DNA of 64,000 bases from an uncultured Corynebacterium sp. (GTDB lineage Bacteria; Actinomycetota; Actinomycetes; Mycobacteriales; Mycobacteriaceae), in assembly GCF_946222305.1 (NCBI RefSeq), contig NZ_CAMIHZ010000001.1:107656-171655 (forward strand). Direction: 5' to 3'. The position numbers were made by a program, and so were the translations under genes. The number at the start of each line of letters is the position of its first letter. Position 1 is the first letter of the stretch. Under the pieces are notes generated by a model. That model was not told the origin of the DNA. It ran no database searches and worked only from the letters and a program-made list of their open reading frames with translations. This document shows positions 47,518 to 55,771 of the stretch, one piece after another.

Positions 47518-48144
47518 CTAGTTCTTCCCACCGATCTGCGCCAATGCGGCCCGCAACAAACTCGAGGCATCTAATAGTCCCGCGTCTTCCGTTCGCGCCA
47601 CTGCCTGCGAGACTGTTGATGCCGCCTTGGACTCGGTGAAGCCCAATCCCACAAGCGCCTCTTCGACCTGTTCGCGAACCGAATCGCTTAACTCTTGCGG
47701 AGCGCCATCGGCCGCGGAGCCTGGCGTCAGTGCTGCAGAAGCCACCGAGCCAAGTTTGCCCTTGAGGTCAACAGCCATACGTTCGGCGAGGCGCTTGCCC
47801 ACCCCGGGAGCTCGTTGCAGAGTTTTGGCATCCCCCTCAGCAACCGCGGTAGCCAACTCCGCGGGTGTCAGCACGCTCATCACGGCGAGGGCCACCCGCG
47901 CGCCCACTCCAGAAACTTTCTGGAGTGCCAAGAAAGTCTGTCGCTGGTCAGCATCGGTGAAGGCGTACAAGGTCTGGGCATCTTCACGCACCACCATGGT
48001 GGTGAGGACGAAAACTTCCGAGCCCCGCTCTAAAGTACCCACGATCGCGGCCGTGGTGTGACAGTGGTAGCCCACGCCCCCACACTCGACAACGACATAA
48101 TCGAGCCCCTTGTCGATAACAGTTCCGCGCAGAGATGCAATCAT
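47518..48144 (-). CDS. ruvA: Holliday junction DNA-binding subunit RuvA
   Basis: Binds the Holliday junction and targets RuvB. The 208 residues begin MIASLRGTVIDKGLDYVVVE (OB domain), carry the helix-hairpin-helix region with GVGKRLAERMAVDLKGKL, and end with a RuvB-interacting domain (ALVGLGFTESKAASTVSQAV). The ATG at 48144 overlaps the ruvC stop by four bases (ATGA), implying translational coupling; a longer frame would lie inside ruvC. Confidence 0.96.
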   Translation of the reverse strand: MIASLRGTVIDKGLDYVVVECGGVGYHCHTTAAIVGTLERGSEVFVLTTMVVREDAQTLYAFTDADQRQTFLALQKVSGVGARVALAVMSVLTPAELATAVAEGDAKTLQRAPGVGKRLAERMAVDLKGKLGSVASAALTPGSAADGAPQELSDSVREQVEEALVGLGFTESKAASTVSQAVARTEDAGLLDASSLLRAALAQIGGKN

Positions 48145-48827
48145 GGGTGTCCTTTCACAATGTGGTTCAACGGGGCGCGCCAGCAGTGGCACACAGCGAG
48201 AGCTAAGGCATCGGCGGCATCGGCGGGTTTTGGTGGCTCCCCCAACCCCAGGATGCGCGTGACCATATTGGTCATCTGGAGTTTATCTGCACGGCCATTG
48301 CCGGTGATGGCCTTTTTCACTTCACTGGGCGTGTACATGTACACGTCCAGGCCGCGTTTGGCGGCGGCCAGCATAAGCACTCCGGAAGCGTGGGCAGTGT
48401 TCATCACGGTGGAGACATTGGAGCGCTCAAACACCCGCTCGAGCGCCACGACGTCCGGTTTATATTCATCCATCCATTCCTCAACCGCATTGGACAGCCG
48501 CAGCAGACGCGCGGTCAAGCTGTCGTGTGCCGGCGTTCGTACCACACCCACGGCTACGGGAAGCACTGCTCGGCCCTTACCGGCCTGCACCACCGACAGC
48601 CCACACCGGGTGAGGCCAGGGTCTATACCCATAATCCTCAAGCCAGCGAGGTTGCGGTCTTTTTGACTGACGCCTCGCGCTACCCGCTGCACGCCTTCAA
48701 CCTGGGTCTGGGAACCAACCCCACGACTGCGAGCAGCGCCCGCGCCACGGGTATCCTGAGCCGGACGCGGGCCGGCTGGGGCGATACTACGAGCCGCAGC
48801 GCGATGGGCGAAGTTGGGGTAAGTCAT
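48141..48827 (-). CDS. ruvC: Holliday junction resolvase RuvC
   Basis: Endonuclease that resolves Holliday junctions. The core from LRIMGIDPGLTRCGLSVV is canonical, with catalytic Asp in GIDPG, ALERVFERSNVSTVM, and PADAADALALAVCH. The ATG at 48827 gives 228 residues with a ~65-residue Ala/Arg-rich N-terminal extension. It is supported by an extended -10 (48838-48846) that would make the mRNA nearly leaderless, but the true start could lie close to the core, for example a TTG seven codons before Asp. It heads ruvC-ruvA-ruvB; a LexA-like box overlaps its promoter. Confidence 0.9.
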   Translation of the reverse strand: MTYPNFAHRAAARSIAPAGPRPAQDTRGAGAARSRGVGSQTQVEGVQRVARGVSQKDRNLAGLRIMGIDPGLTRCGLSVVQAGKGRAVLPVAVGVVRTPAHDSLTARLLRLSNAVEEWMDEYKPDVVALERVFERSNVSTVMNTAHASGVLMLAAAKRGLDVYMYTPSEVKKAITGNGRADKLQMTNMVTRILGLGEPPKPADAADALALAVCHCWRAPLNHIVKGHP

Positions 48828-48837
48828 AGCAGGGTCT

Positions 48838-48857
48838 AATTTAGCACAAGTGTTCCA
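48838..48857 (-). promoter_or_regulatory. Candidate ruvC promoter with overlapping LexA-box-like sequence
   Basis: The minus-strand TGCTAAATT is an extended -10 (48838-48846). Overlapping it, 48842-48857 reads TGGAACACTTGTGCTA, which matches 13 of 16 bases of the actinobacterial SOS box TCGAACANNTGTTCGA-type consensus with the GAAC half intact. If LexA binds here, ruvCAB would be SOS-controlled. Found by eye. Confidence 0.45.
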
Positions 48858-48925
48858 TATTGGGTGTAGGGTACGCGTACTACACAACGCGGCATGCAAT
48901 CATTCTCGAGAGCGCGAATCTGCTG

Positions 48926-48931
48926 TAGGTT
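48926..48931 (+). promoter_or_regulatory. Candidate -10 of the DUF3817 gene (leaderless)
   Basis: TAGGTT lies 7 nt before the ATG at 48939, so transcription would begin at or next to the start codon. No Shine-Dalgarno is present, which fits a leaderless mRNA, common in actinobacteria. Confidence 0.4.
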
Positions 48932-48938
48932 TTAACCC

Positions 48939-49412
48939 ATGACTCCCAAGAAACTCTATTCCACTCTCGCCGTAGCGGAAACCATCACGTGGGCCCTGCT
49001 GATCGGCGGAATGATCCTGAAGTACACCGGCGTCACCCCCGTCGGCGTACGCATCGGCGGCGGTATCCACGGGTTCGTATTCCTGTCTTACTGCGTGGCC
49101 ACTGTACTCATCTGGATCAACAATCGCTGGAGCTTCGGCCGCGGTATCTTGGGTCTACTTTCTGCGATCGTTCCGTTCGCGACCATCCCCTTCGAGAAGA
49201 ATGCTGATAAGGCCGGCGTTTTGGATGGGCCGTGGCGATTCACAGCTGCCTCGAACGACCCGAATGAACGGCCTGCAAATCTTCCTGAACACGCGCTGGC
49301 GTTTGCCGTCCGCAAGCCACTACTTGCTTTGATCATCGTGGTGATTGGGCTGGCCTTGGTGTTCACCGGCCTACTCGCCCTGGGCTCGCCTGTGGAGTGG
49401 TTTAAGAACTAA
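48939..49412 (+). CDS. DUF3817-type integral membrane protein
   Basis: Small membrane protein of unknown function, 157 residues. It has about four hydrophobic segments: LAVAETITWALLIGGMILKY, a central GFVFLSYCVATVLIWIN, a segment near FGRGILGLLSAIVPFATIPF, and a C-terminal LALIIVVIGLALVFTGLLAL. The family motif GGGIHGFVFLSY is present. It is divergent from ruvC and convergent with yebC, from which a strong terminator (49455-49499) separates it. No ribosome binding site is visible; a leaderless mRNA is likely. Confidence 0.85.
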   Translation: MTPKKLYSTLAVAETITWALLIGGMILKYTGVTPVGVRIGGGIHGFVFLSYCVATVLIWINNRWSFGRGILGLLSAIVPFATIPFEKNADKAGVLDGPWRFTAASNDPNERPANLPEHALAFAVRKPLLALIIVVIGLALVFTGLLALGSPVEWFKN

Positions 49413-49454
49413 TCGCCAAACAGGTCCGGCATGGCGTCGGAGTAAAAACAACAG

Positions 49455-49499
49455 CACCCCATCGAAACGCTGCGAGTGTACAGCGACCTCGATGGGGTG
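49455..49499. terminator. Bidirectional terminator between DUF3817 gene and yebC
   Basis: Perfect 11-bp stem CACCCCATCGA / TCGATGGGGTG closes a 23-nt loop that contains a second stem CGCTG/CAGCG. Both flanking genes end toward it. Only short T/A tracts flank the stem. Confidence 0.75.
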
Positions 49500-49517
49500 T
49501 TTACGTGAGTCTGGAGA

Positions 49518-50270
49518 TTAGTTGTCCAGCTCGGCGAGAACGTCTTCTGGAATGTCCATGTTCGTGAAGATGTTCTGCACGTCGTCGCAGTCTTCGAGAA
49601 CATCGATGAGCTTGAGGTTCTTCTTCGCGGTGGCAGCATCGACAGGAACCTCGGTGGTGGCGCGGAAATCTGGTTCCACGGAGTCGTACTCAATGCCGGC
49701 TTCCTTCAGGGCATCACGAACGGCTGTCAGATCGCTTGGCTCGCTGACGACCTCGAACTTCTCGCCCAGATCGTTGACCTCCTCGGCGCCTGCGTCCAAC
49801 ACGGCCATGAGGATATCGTCCTCGGTGTGCTCGGCCTTGTCGAGGATGACCACACCCTTGCGGTTGAACTGGTAGGAAACGGAACCGGCATCCGCCATGT
49901 TACCGCCATTCTTGCTCATGGCAGTGCGCACGTCGGTGGCTGCGCGGTTGCGGTTATCGGTCAGACACTCAATGAGCATCGCGACGCCACCGGCACCGTA
50001 GCCTTCGTACATGATGGTTTCCCAGTCCGCGCCGCCCGCTTCTTCACCGGAACCACGCTTGACCGCACGATCGATGTTGTCGTTGGGGACTGAAGACTTC
50101 TTCGCCTTCGTAATGGCGTCCTGCAGCGTTGGGTTCGCGCTGGGGTCGCCGCCACCGGTACGGGCAGCAACTTCGATGTTCTTAATTAGCTTGGCGAATT
50201 CCTTGCCGCGCTTGGCATCGTTAGCTGCCTTCTTGTGCTTAGTGGTTGCCCATTTGGAGTGGCCTGCCAT
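49518..50270 (-). CDS. yebC: YebC/PmpR family protein
   Basis: Conserved protein of the YebC (TACO1) family, proposed as a transcriptional regulator or a translation factor for proline-rich stalling. The 250 residues begin MAGHSKWATTKHKKAANDAK and carry AITKAKKSSVPNDNIDRAVK and the acidic later domain (LIDVLEDCDDVQNIFTNMDI). The gene precedes ruvC in many bacteria; here the DUF3817 gene lies between them. A TTGGGG-18-TAAGCT promoter-like pair is in its upstream gap. Confidence 0.95.
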   Translation of the reverse strand: MAGHSKWATTKHKKAANDAKRGKEFAKLIKNIEVAARTGGGDPSANPTLQDAITKAKKSSVPNDNIDRAVKRGSGEEAGGADWETIMYEGYGAGGVAMLIECLTDNRNRAATDVRTAMSKNGGNMADAGSVSYQFNRKGVVILDKAEHTEDDILMAVLDAGAEEVNDLGEKFEVVSEPSDLTAVRDALKEAGIEYDSVEPDFRATTEVPVDAATAKKNLKLIDVLEDCDDVQNIFTNMDIPEDVLAELDN

Positions 50271-50379
50271 CGTCCTCTTCCATCATCTAACTAACAAGTA
50301 CTTGGTCTAGCTTACGCGCACGGGGAAGCTAACCCCAATGAACACTCGCTTAAAACGGCGGTAGTGCGGCCCAGGGCGA

Positions 50380-50994
50380 CTAACGCTTGGCGGGAAGCAC
50401 CAGCTGGTTGAGGAAATATTCGTGCACCCCGTCATCATCGGTGAGCTCCGGATGGAAGCTACACCCCATGACATGACCACTGCGCACTGCCACCACAGTG
50501 CCGTCGGCCAAGGCGCTCAACACTTCGACCCCTTCTCCCACGCGTTCGACCTGTGGCGCCCGGATGAACACCGCCTCTACGTCGCGGCCTTCTTTGCCGA
50601 ATGCCAGGGTGGTTTCGAAGCTATCTTTCTGACGCCCAAAGGCGTTGCGGCGAACACTGATGTCTAGGGCGTGGAGGCTGTGCGCATCGGCGCGCGTATC
50701 GAGGACTTCGTCGGCCAGCAAGATCAGCCCCGCACACGTCCCGAAGGCGGGTAGCCCTTGGTGGATCGTCTCTTTGAGGGGTTCCAACAACCCGCCGAGT
50801 TCCAACAACTTGCTCATGGTGGTGGATTCGCCACCGGGCATGATGATGCCGTCGAGCCCTTTCAGATGAGCGGGCCTGCGAACAGATACCGCAGTGGCGC
50901 CGAGCCGTTCTACGCTGCGGGCATGCTCAACGAATCCGCCTTGCAGGGACAGCACGCCTATCGTGAGTCCGGAAAAATCTTTGCCTGTGGGCAT
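50380..50994 (-). CDS. pdxT: Pyridoxal 5'-phosphate synthase glutaminase subunit
   Basis: Releases ammonia from glutamine for PdxS in vitamin B6 synthesis. The 204 residues have the class I amidotransferase triad: Cys in FGTCAGLILLADEV, and His/Glu in GCSFHPELTDDD. PGGESTTMSKLLELGG binds substrate. The partner pdxS lies two genes upstream, with a thioesterase gene between them, as in M. tuberculosis. Confidence 0.95.
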   Translation of the reverse strand: MPTGKDFSGLTIGVLSLQGGFVEHARSVERLGATAVSVRRPAHLKGLDGIIMPGGESTTMSKLLELGGLLEPLKETIHQGLPAFGTCAGLILLADEVLDTRADAHSLHALDISVRRNAFGRQKDSFETTLAFGKEGRDVEAVFIRAPQVERVGEGVEVLSALADGTVVAVRSGHVMGCSFHPELTDDDGVHEYFLNQLVLPAKR

Positions 50995-51067
50995 ATTGTT
51001 AACTAGTCGCTTTCCGCTGCTGTGGGCGATTGGCTTATTTCGAGCTGACCGTTATGTGGGCTGGTCG

Positions 51068-51937
51068 CTATTTCTTGAAAGGTACCGAATTCTTTCCTTC
51101 GCGCAGTGTGCGGGTCAGGCCCTCTTGAGTCACCACGGCTACTAGATCACCCTGCTGGTTGAACAGGCGCCCATGGGTGAGAGCCCGGCCCGCGTGGGCC
51201 GAAGGTGATACCTGGTCGTAAAGCAACCATTCGTCAGCACGGAATGGCCGCAAAAACCACATGGCGTGATCCAGCGAAGCTTCTTGAACTTCTTCACCCT
51301 GATGTGGCACGAGTGCCGAGGACAACAGGGTCATGTCGGACATATATGCCAAAGTACAGATATGGAACGTTTCGTCATCGGGCAGCGCCTGCTTCGAGCG
51401 GAACCACACCACCTGCTGGCTGGCGGTGTACTTGTTGTGTTCGAAGTGCTCCGGATCGACGTAGCGAATATCCCAATCGCTCCATTCCTCCATGAGCTTG
51501 CGACGAGTATCGGTCATCCGATCTGGGTCAACCACGATCGAATCGGGATCTGGCACGGTGCGCATGAGATCGGAATGCTCTGGTCCCTCGTCGTCACGGA
51601 CGTGGAAGCTGGCTTGCATGATGAAAATCGCTCGACCATCCTGAACAGCTTTGACACTGCGTGAGGCGAAGGAACGCCCGTCCCTCACACGATCGACGAG
51701 GTACGTGGTGGGCATGTCCGGATTTCCGGGTGCGAGGAAATAGGCGTGCAGTGAGTGCACGCCCTTTGTGTCGTCCACCGTATTAGTGGCAGCGACCAAC
51801 GACTGAGCTGCCACCTGGCCTCCGAAGGTACGGGCCAGCTTCGACGGGATTACTTGTCCGCGGTAGATATCCCGATCGACACGTTCGAGGTCGAGGACGT
51901 CTACGATGCGCGGTGGCTGTGGGGAGTGGTCGCTCAT
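51068..51937 (-). CDS. tesB: Acyl-CoA thioesterase II
   Basis: Hydrolyses acyl-CoA thioesters. The 289 residues form two hot-dog domains. Motifs include YRGQVIPSKLARTFGGQVAAQSL (in part), VHSLHAYFLAPGNPD, the second-domain LASYMSDMTLL-like LAYMSDMTLLSSALVPH, and SLDHAMWFLRPFRADEWLLYDQVSPSA with the catalytic Asp region. The ATG at 51937 lies 11 nt after the pdxS stop, so it is in the pdxS transcript. The link to B6 synthesis is positional only. Confidence 0.92.
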   Translation of the reverse strand: MSDHSPQPPRIVDVLDLERVDRDIYRGQVIPSKLARTFGGQVAAQSLVAATNTVDDTKGVHSLHAYFLAPGNPDMPTTYLVDRVRDGRSFASRSVKAVQDGRAIFIMQASFHVRDDEGPEHSDLMRTVPDPDSIVVDPDRMTDTRRKLMEEWSDWDIRYVDPEHFEHNKYTASQQVVWFRSKQALPDDETFHICTLAYMSDMTLLSSALVPHQGEEVQEASLDHAMWFLRPFRADEWLLYDQVSPSAHAGRALTHGRLFNQQGDLVAVVTQEGLTRTLREGKNSVPFKK

Positions 51938-51948
51938 GTCCGTAGATT

Positions 51949-52845
51949 TTACCAACCACGCTCGGCCAGACGGTGTGGCTGTGGGATCTCGTCGACGTTG
52001 ATTCCGACCATGGCTTCACCCAGTCCGCGAGAGACGTTGGCAATGGTCTCTGGATCGTCGTAGTTCTGGGTTGCCTGAACGATGGCGCGGGCGCGCTTTT
52101 CCGGATCACCGGACTTGAAGATGCCGGAACCCACGAAGACACCTTCTGCGCCCAGCTGCATCATCATCGCTGCGTCGGCTGGGGTCGCGATGCCACCTGC
52201 AGTAAACAGGACGACGGGCAGCTTGCCCTTTTCCGCGACCTCGCGAACGAGCTCGTAGGGCGCCTGCAGCTCCTTGGCTGCAACGTACAGCTCGTCCGGG
52301 GCCATAGACTTCAGACGGTTGATTTCTGCGCGGATAGTGCGCATGTGAGTGACGGCGTTGGAAACATCGCCGGTTCCCGCCTCGCCCTTCGAACGGATCA
52401 TGGCTGCACCTTCGTTGATTCGGCGCAGTGCCTCACCCAGGTTGGTTGCACCGCACACGAAAGGAACAGTGAAGTCGAACTTGTCGATGTGGTTGGAATA
52501 ATCCGCTGGAGTCAACACCTCGGATTCATCGATGAAGTCCACACCGAGGGACTGCAGAACCTGGGCTTCAACAAAGTGGCCGATACGAGCCTTCGCCATA
52601 ACTGGAATGGAAACGGACTCGATAATTCCCTGGATCATGTCTGGGTCAGACATGCGGGAAACTCCGCCTTCTGCACGGATATCGGCTGGAACGCGCTCCA
52701 AAGCCATGACTGCGGTGGCACCGGCATCTTCGGCGATCTTCGCCTGCTCTGGAGTAACGACATCCATGATGACGCCACCCTTGAGCATGTCTGCGAGGCC
52801 ACGCTTTACTCGTGCGGTTCCGGTCGTTTCCTGTTGGTTAGTCAC
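51949..52845 (-). CDS. pdxS: Pyridoxal 5'-phosphate synthase subunit PdxS
   Basis: Makes PLP from ribose 5-phosphate, glyceraldehyde 3-phosphate and ammonia. The 298 residues show the conserved GGVIMDVVTPEQAKIAEDAG and ALERVPADIRAEGGVSRMSD, with the Schiff-base and phosphate-binding loops (MAKARIGHFVEAQ, VVLFTAGGIATPADAAMMMQLG). The start is GTG at 52845. An ~80-nt leader precedes it; upstream is a promoter at 52930-52957 overlapped by a palindrome. Confidence 0.97.
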   Translation of the reverse strand: MTNQQETTGTARVKRGLADMLKGGVIMDVVTPEQAKIAEDAGATAVMALERVPADIRAEGGVSRMSDPDMIQGIIESVSIPVMAKARIGHFVEAQVLQSLGVDFIDESEVLTPADYSNHIDKFDFTVPFVCGATNLGEALRRINEGAAMIRSKGEAGTGDVSNAVTHMRTIRAEINRLKSMAPDELYVAAKELQAPYELVREVAEKGKLPVVLFTAGGIATPADAAMMMQLGAEGVFVGSGIFKSGDPEKRARAIVQATQNYDDPETIANVSRGLGEAMVGINVDEIPQPHRLAERGW

Positions 52846-52929
52846 GTAGATAAATCCCGTCTGTCGCCATCCGCACCCAACCCTCCGTCGAGACCTGGGT
52901 ACCAGTGATGGAGTTATCGATTCGTTAGT

Positions 52930-52957
52930 AGTCTAACCTGTCTAGATTCCCTTGAAT
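52930..52957 (-). promoter_or_regulatory. Candidate pdxS promoter
   Basis: Minus-strand ATTCAA (52952-52957) and TAGACT (52930-52935) with 16-nt spacing, about 85 nt before the pdxS start. The consensus fit is moderate, but the overlap with a palindrome supports a regulatory region. Confidence 0.45.
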
Positions 52958-52961
52958 CTAG
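52942..52961. promoter_or_regulatory. Palindrome over the pdxS promoter (candidate operator)
   Basis: Perfect inverted repeat CTAGATTC-CCTT-GAATCTAG. It covers the -35 and spacer of the candidate pdxS promoter, a repressor-like position. The binding protein is unknown. No pdxR-type regulator gene is in the window. Confidence 0.5.
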
Positions 52962-53094
52962 CCGGGGCTATTTCTCGTCCCCCGGATGTATTTTAACTAC
53001 CCCCACTTCCCCATCTTTTTTCGTTGATCCGTCATTAAAAATTAAAACTTGCTGTAACTCGAGCAGGCTCCTCGAAAATCCCCAAAATTGCGGC

Positions 53095-53574
53095 TTACTC
53101 ATGATGATCTGTCGTCAATGCTTCATAGAATGCCGGCAGCGGGGCCCGACCGGCCAACTTAAGGGCACGGACGATGGGGCGAGCTCGCACCCCGCGGGTA
53201 TCTGCCACCGCGTCGTTATAGAACCGAGCTGCCAAGTCAACGCGCGTGGAGGCGGCGATGAAGCTGCTATTGCTCAGCACGGCCGGGTCAAGCCTCCGGG
53301 ATAGGGCATTTTCAGCATCGGAGCGATGGCCCATATCGGTGGCACGCAACACGGTGCTAGACAGTCGATTAACCTCATCGGCCAACTCGGGCTGCAAGGC
53401 CTCAACCACTGCGGCACGGGCATCCAGTGCGCCTTGCAAGTTGATCCTGGCGGCGTCGGTACGAATGTGAAGCCGATTGAGGCGCTGAGCGAGGCCAGAA
53501 GCCCACACGCCAACGACGACGGCGATAAACAGCAGGATCAGGGCTATGAGGAGCCACACGGACATTGTGATCAT
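53095..53574 (-). CDS. LemA-like small membrane-anchored protein
   Basis: Conserved actinobacterial protein of unknown function, 159 residues. It has one N-terminal transmembrane segment (MITMSVWLLIALILLFIAVV, then VGVWASGLA) and an extracytoplasmic or cytoplasmic helical domain. That domain resembles LemA: ARINLQGALDARAAVVEAL, then FYNDAVADTRGVRARPIVR. It overlaps the pimA stop by four bases (ATGA), so its translation is coupled to pimA. Confidence 0.7.
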   Translation of the reverse strand: MITMSVWLLIALILLFIAVVVGVWASGLAQRLNRLHIRTDAARINLQGALDARAAVVEALQPELADEVNRLSSTVLRATDMGHRSDAENALSRRLDPAVLSNSSFIAASTRVDLAARFYNDAVADTRGVRARPIVRALKLAGRAPLPAFYEALTTDHHE

Positions 53575-54725
53575 CGGACGACCACCTTCCGGCCTGGCGC
53601 GGCTACGGCCTTGTAGACTTCCTCAACTCTGTCGGTGACGGTTTGCCAATCGAAGTCGCGGCTGCGCTGGGCCCCTCGCTGGGCGAGCGCGGCTCTTTCT
53701 TCGGGATCGCCTAAAAGGTCGGAGACTGCGTTGGCAAGCCCCTCGGCGTCACCACTAGGAAAAAGTTTGGCAGAATCGCCGTTTTGGCCCACGGCGGCGA
53801 AGGCGGGAATATCGCTGGCGACTACAGCGGCACCGGCAGCCATCGCTTCGACCAACACGATTCCGAAACTCTCCCCGCCAGTATTTGGCGCGATGTAGAT
53901 ATCGCTAGAGGAAAGCGCACGCGCTTTATCTTCGTCGGACACTCGCCCCAAGATGCGCACGTTGGCATCCGAAGGGCCCAGTCCAATGGCGTGCGACAGA
54001 CCGACGTTGCGCAGGCGACTCACGAGGTTATCCACGGAACCACCGCCGGCGATCAGCAATTCCACCTGTGGAAAGTGTTGCACGATCGTGGGCATGGCCT
54101 CTAGCAGAACGCTTAAGCCCTTCCGGGATTCCTCGAAGCGGCCGAGGAACATTATGCGGGGTCGGCTGGGTTCCACGCCAGTGATCGGTTTAGCGTGGCG
54201 GTACATTCCAGTGGCTACACCATTGGGGATGAGCACCGGATCCCCCGCCAGATTTTCCACCTGCCAGCGCCGCGCCTCCTCGGACACCGCGATGCCACCT
54301 TGAATGCGTTCGAGCAGCGGTCGGAGTAAAGGCAAAGCCATTTTGAGCAGACGCGAAGAACTCGCCGAGGCGTGGTAGGTGGCGACAATCGGCCCCTCGG
54401 CCCGCCGCAGAGCCAACATCGAATACGAGGGGGAATTGGGCTCGTGAATGTGCAGGACGTCGAAGTTGTTATCTTCAATCCAGCGGTTGACATGGCGAGC
54501 GGTCTTGGGGCCGAAGCTCAGCCGTGCGACCGAACCGTTGTACCGAATGGGGATGGATTTTCCGCCCAGCTCCACGAAATCTGGAACCTGAGAGCGATCG
54601 CTACCCGGACCGATGAGGCTTACTTCGTGACCGCGCTTCATTAGTTCCCTGCACAGGTCAATGGCGTGGATTTGAACGCCCCCGGGCTCGTCGAAGGAAT
54701 ACGGACAGATCATTCCGATGCGCAT
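53571..54725 (-). CDS. pimA: Phosphatidyl-myo-inositol mannosyltransferase PimA
   Basis: Adds the first mannose from GDP-mannose to phosphatidylinositol, at the inner face of the membrane, starting PIM/lipoarabinomannan synthesis. The 384 residues are a GT4, GT-B fold enzyme: MRIGMICPYSFDEPGGVQIH (acceptor side), HEPNSPSYSMLAL, LGRFEESRKGLSVLLEAM, and the donor motif NTGGESFGIVLVEAMAAG. The ATG at 54725 has a GAGGGG ribosome binding site, 2 nt after the acyltransferase stop. Cotranscribed with the genes on either side. Confidence 0.95.
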   Translation of the reverse strand: MRIGMICPYSFDEPGGVQIHAIDLCRELMKRGHEVSLIGPGSDRSQVPDFVELGGKSIPIRYNGSVARLSFGPKTARHVNRWIEDNNFDVLHIHEPNSPSYSMLALRRAEGPIVATYHASASSSRLLKMALPLLRPLLERIQGGIAVSEEARRWQVENLAGDPVLIPNGVATGMYRHAKPITGVEPSRPRIMFLGRFEESRKGLSVLLEAMPTIVQHFPQVELLIAGGGSVDNLVSRLRNVGLSHAIGLGPSDANVRILGRVSDEDKARALSSSDIYIAPNTGGESFGIVLVEAMAAGAAVVASDIPAFAAVGQNGDSAKLFPSGDAEGLANAVSDLLGDPEERAALAQRGAQRSRDFDWQTVTDRVEEVYKAVAAPGRKVVVR

Positions 54726-54727
54726 AT

Positions 54728-55771
54728 TTATTCCCCTCGATCTTCTGAACGTTTGGCCTGTTCGTGGACGGGGTCGGCCGCATGGGCGGACCTGCCCTGC
54801 ACGCGATCTGCCATTCCCATTGCCCGCAAACGGCGTTCCGACAAATCCGCCAGCCACACTGGCTGCAGAGTGTGCCAGTCTTCAGGATCCCGCGCGATAT
54901 TGGCCGCGAATTCATTGGCCTGTTGCTGCACCACATCTTCTAGGGGTCTATCAGTATCGATGGGCTCCCCGACATGGATGCCCCAACCTTCTTCAACCGT
55001 CGGTACACCGAACCGGCCCCGCTTGCGGGTGGCGGTAAAGTTCATACCCACCGTCATCAGTGCCGCCCCGGTGCGTTGCGCGAGGAGGGCGGAGCCCGCG
55101 GGGAACGTAGCTTCTTCGCCGAAGAATCGCGTAAGCACACCATTGCCGGTAAGGTCTCGCTCCCCCATCAAGCACACCACGCCACCGTCGCGCAGTACGT
55201 CTTCCATGACTTTCATCGGGGGCTGCTCCCCACCGGTCAAGGCAATAACCTTGAAGCCCAAGCTTTCGCGGTATGCCACGAAGGCGTCAAACAAACTCTC
55301 CGGCTTCAGCCGCTCGGCAACCGTGGTGAATTCGCCGTTGTTCGCCACCAGCCATACTCCGGCCATGTCCCAGTTCGCCGCGTGCGGCAGGGTCAAGACC
55401 ACACCCTTCCCCTGCCTGATCGCGCCCATCACGCGCTCGTAGGATCCCGGGCTAAAGCCCTCGCGGATTCTCGCGACGAGAGTTTCGTCCACCATCGTCG
55501 GCAGCCGGAAGGCCTCGCGCCAATATCGCAGGTAGCTGCGCATCGACGCCCGCACCAAAGCTCTGGTGACGTTTTCTGGTCCGACGACCCGCGCTAGGTT
55601 TCGGCGTAGTTGCTCTGGCCCTTTTCCTTTTTTCGACGCCACATCTGCCATCACATTGAACAGCCATCGAACAACCGGTTCTGGCGCGGCCGCGGTAAAC
55701 TTCCACCCTGCCTTGTAAGCGAGAGTCGTTAAGTTCTCACGCAGTGTAGGTGCCGTGTGTGCGGTATTCAT
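54728..55771 (-). CDS. patA: Phosphatidylinositol mannoside acyltransferase
   Basis: Acylates the mannose of PIM; LpxL/HtrB-like acyltransferase. The 347 residues have the HX4D catalytic motif LPHAANWDMAGVW, GVVCLMGERDLTGNGV, and AGSALLAQRTGAALM. The ATG at 55771 (MNTAHTAPTLREN) has an AGGGAAGCC ribosome binding site; upstream frames in the 154-nt gap to pgsA are not convincing. The gene lies between pgsA and pimA, the standard PIM cluster. Confidence 0.92.
   Translation of the reverse strand: MNTAHTAPTLRENLTTLAYKAGWKFTAAAPEPVVRWLFNVMADVASKKGKGPEQLRRNLARVVGPENVTRALVRASMRSYLRYWREAFRLPTMVDETLVARIREGFSPGSYERVMGAIRQGKGVVLTLPHAANWDMAGVWLVANNGEFTTVAERLKPESLFDAFVAYRESLGFKVIALTGGEQPPMKVMEDVLRDGGVVCLMGERDLTGNGVLTRFFGEEATFPAGSALLAQRTGAALMTVGMNFTATRKRGRFGVPTVEEGWGIHVGEPIDTDRPLEDVVQQQANEFAANIARDPEDWHTLQPVWLADLSERRLRAMGMADRVQGRSAHAADPVHEQAKRSEDRGE

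Noticed and set aside
52921..52945. IdeR/DtxR-box-like sequence near the pdxS promoter
   Set aside because: Only one half (AGGTTAG) resembles the box; the other half does not match.
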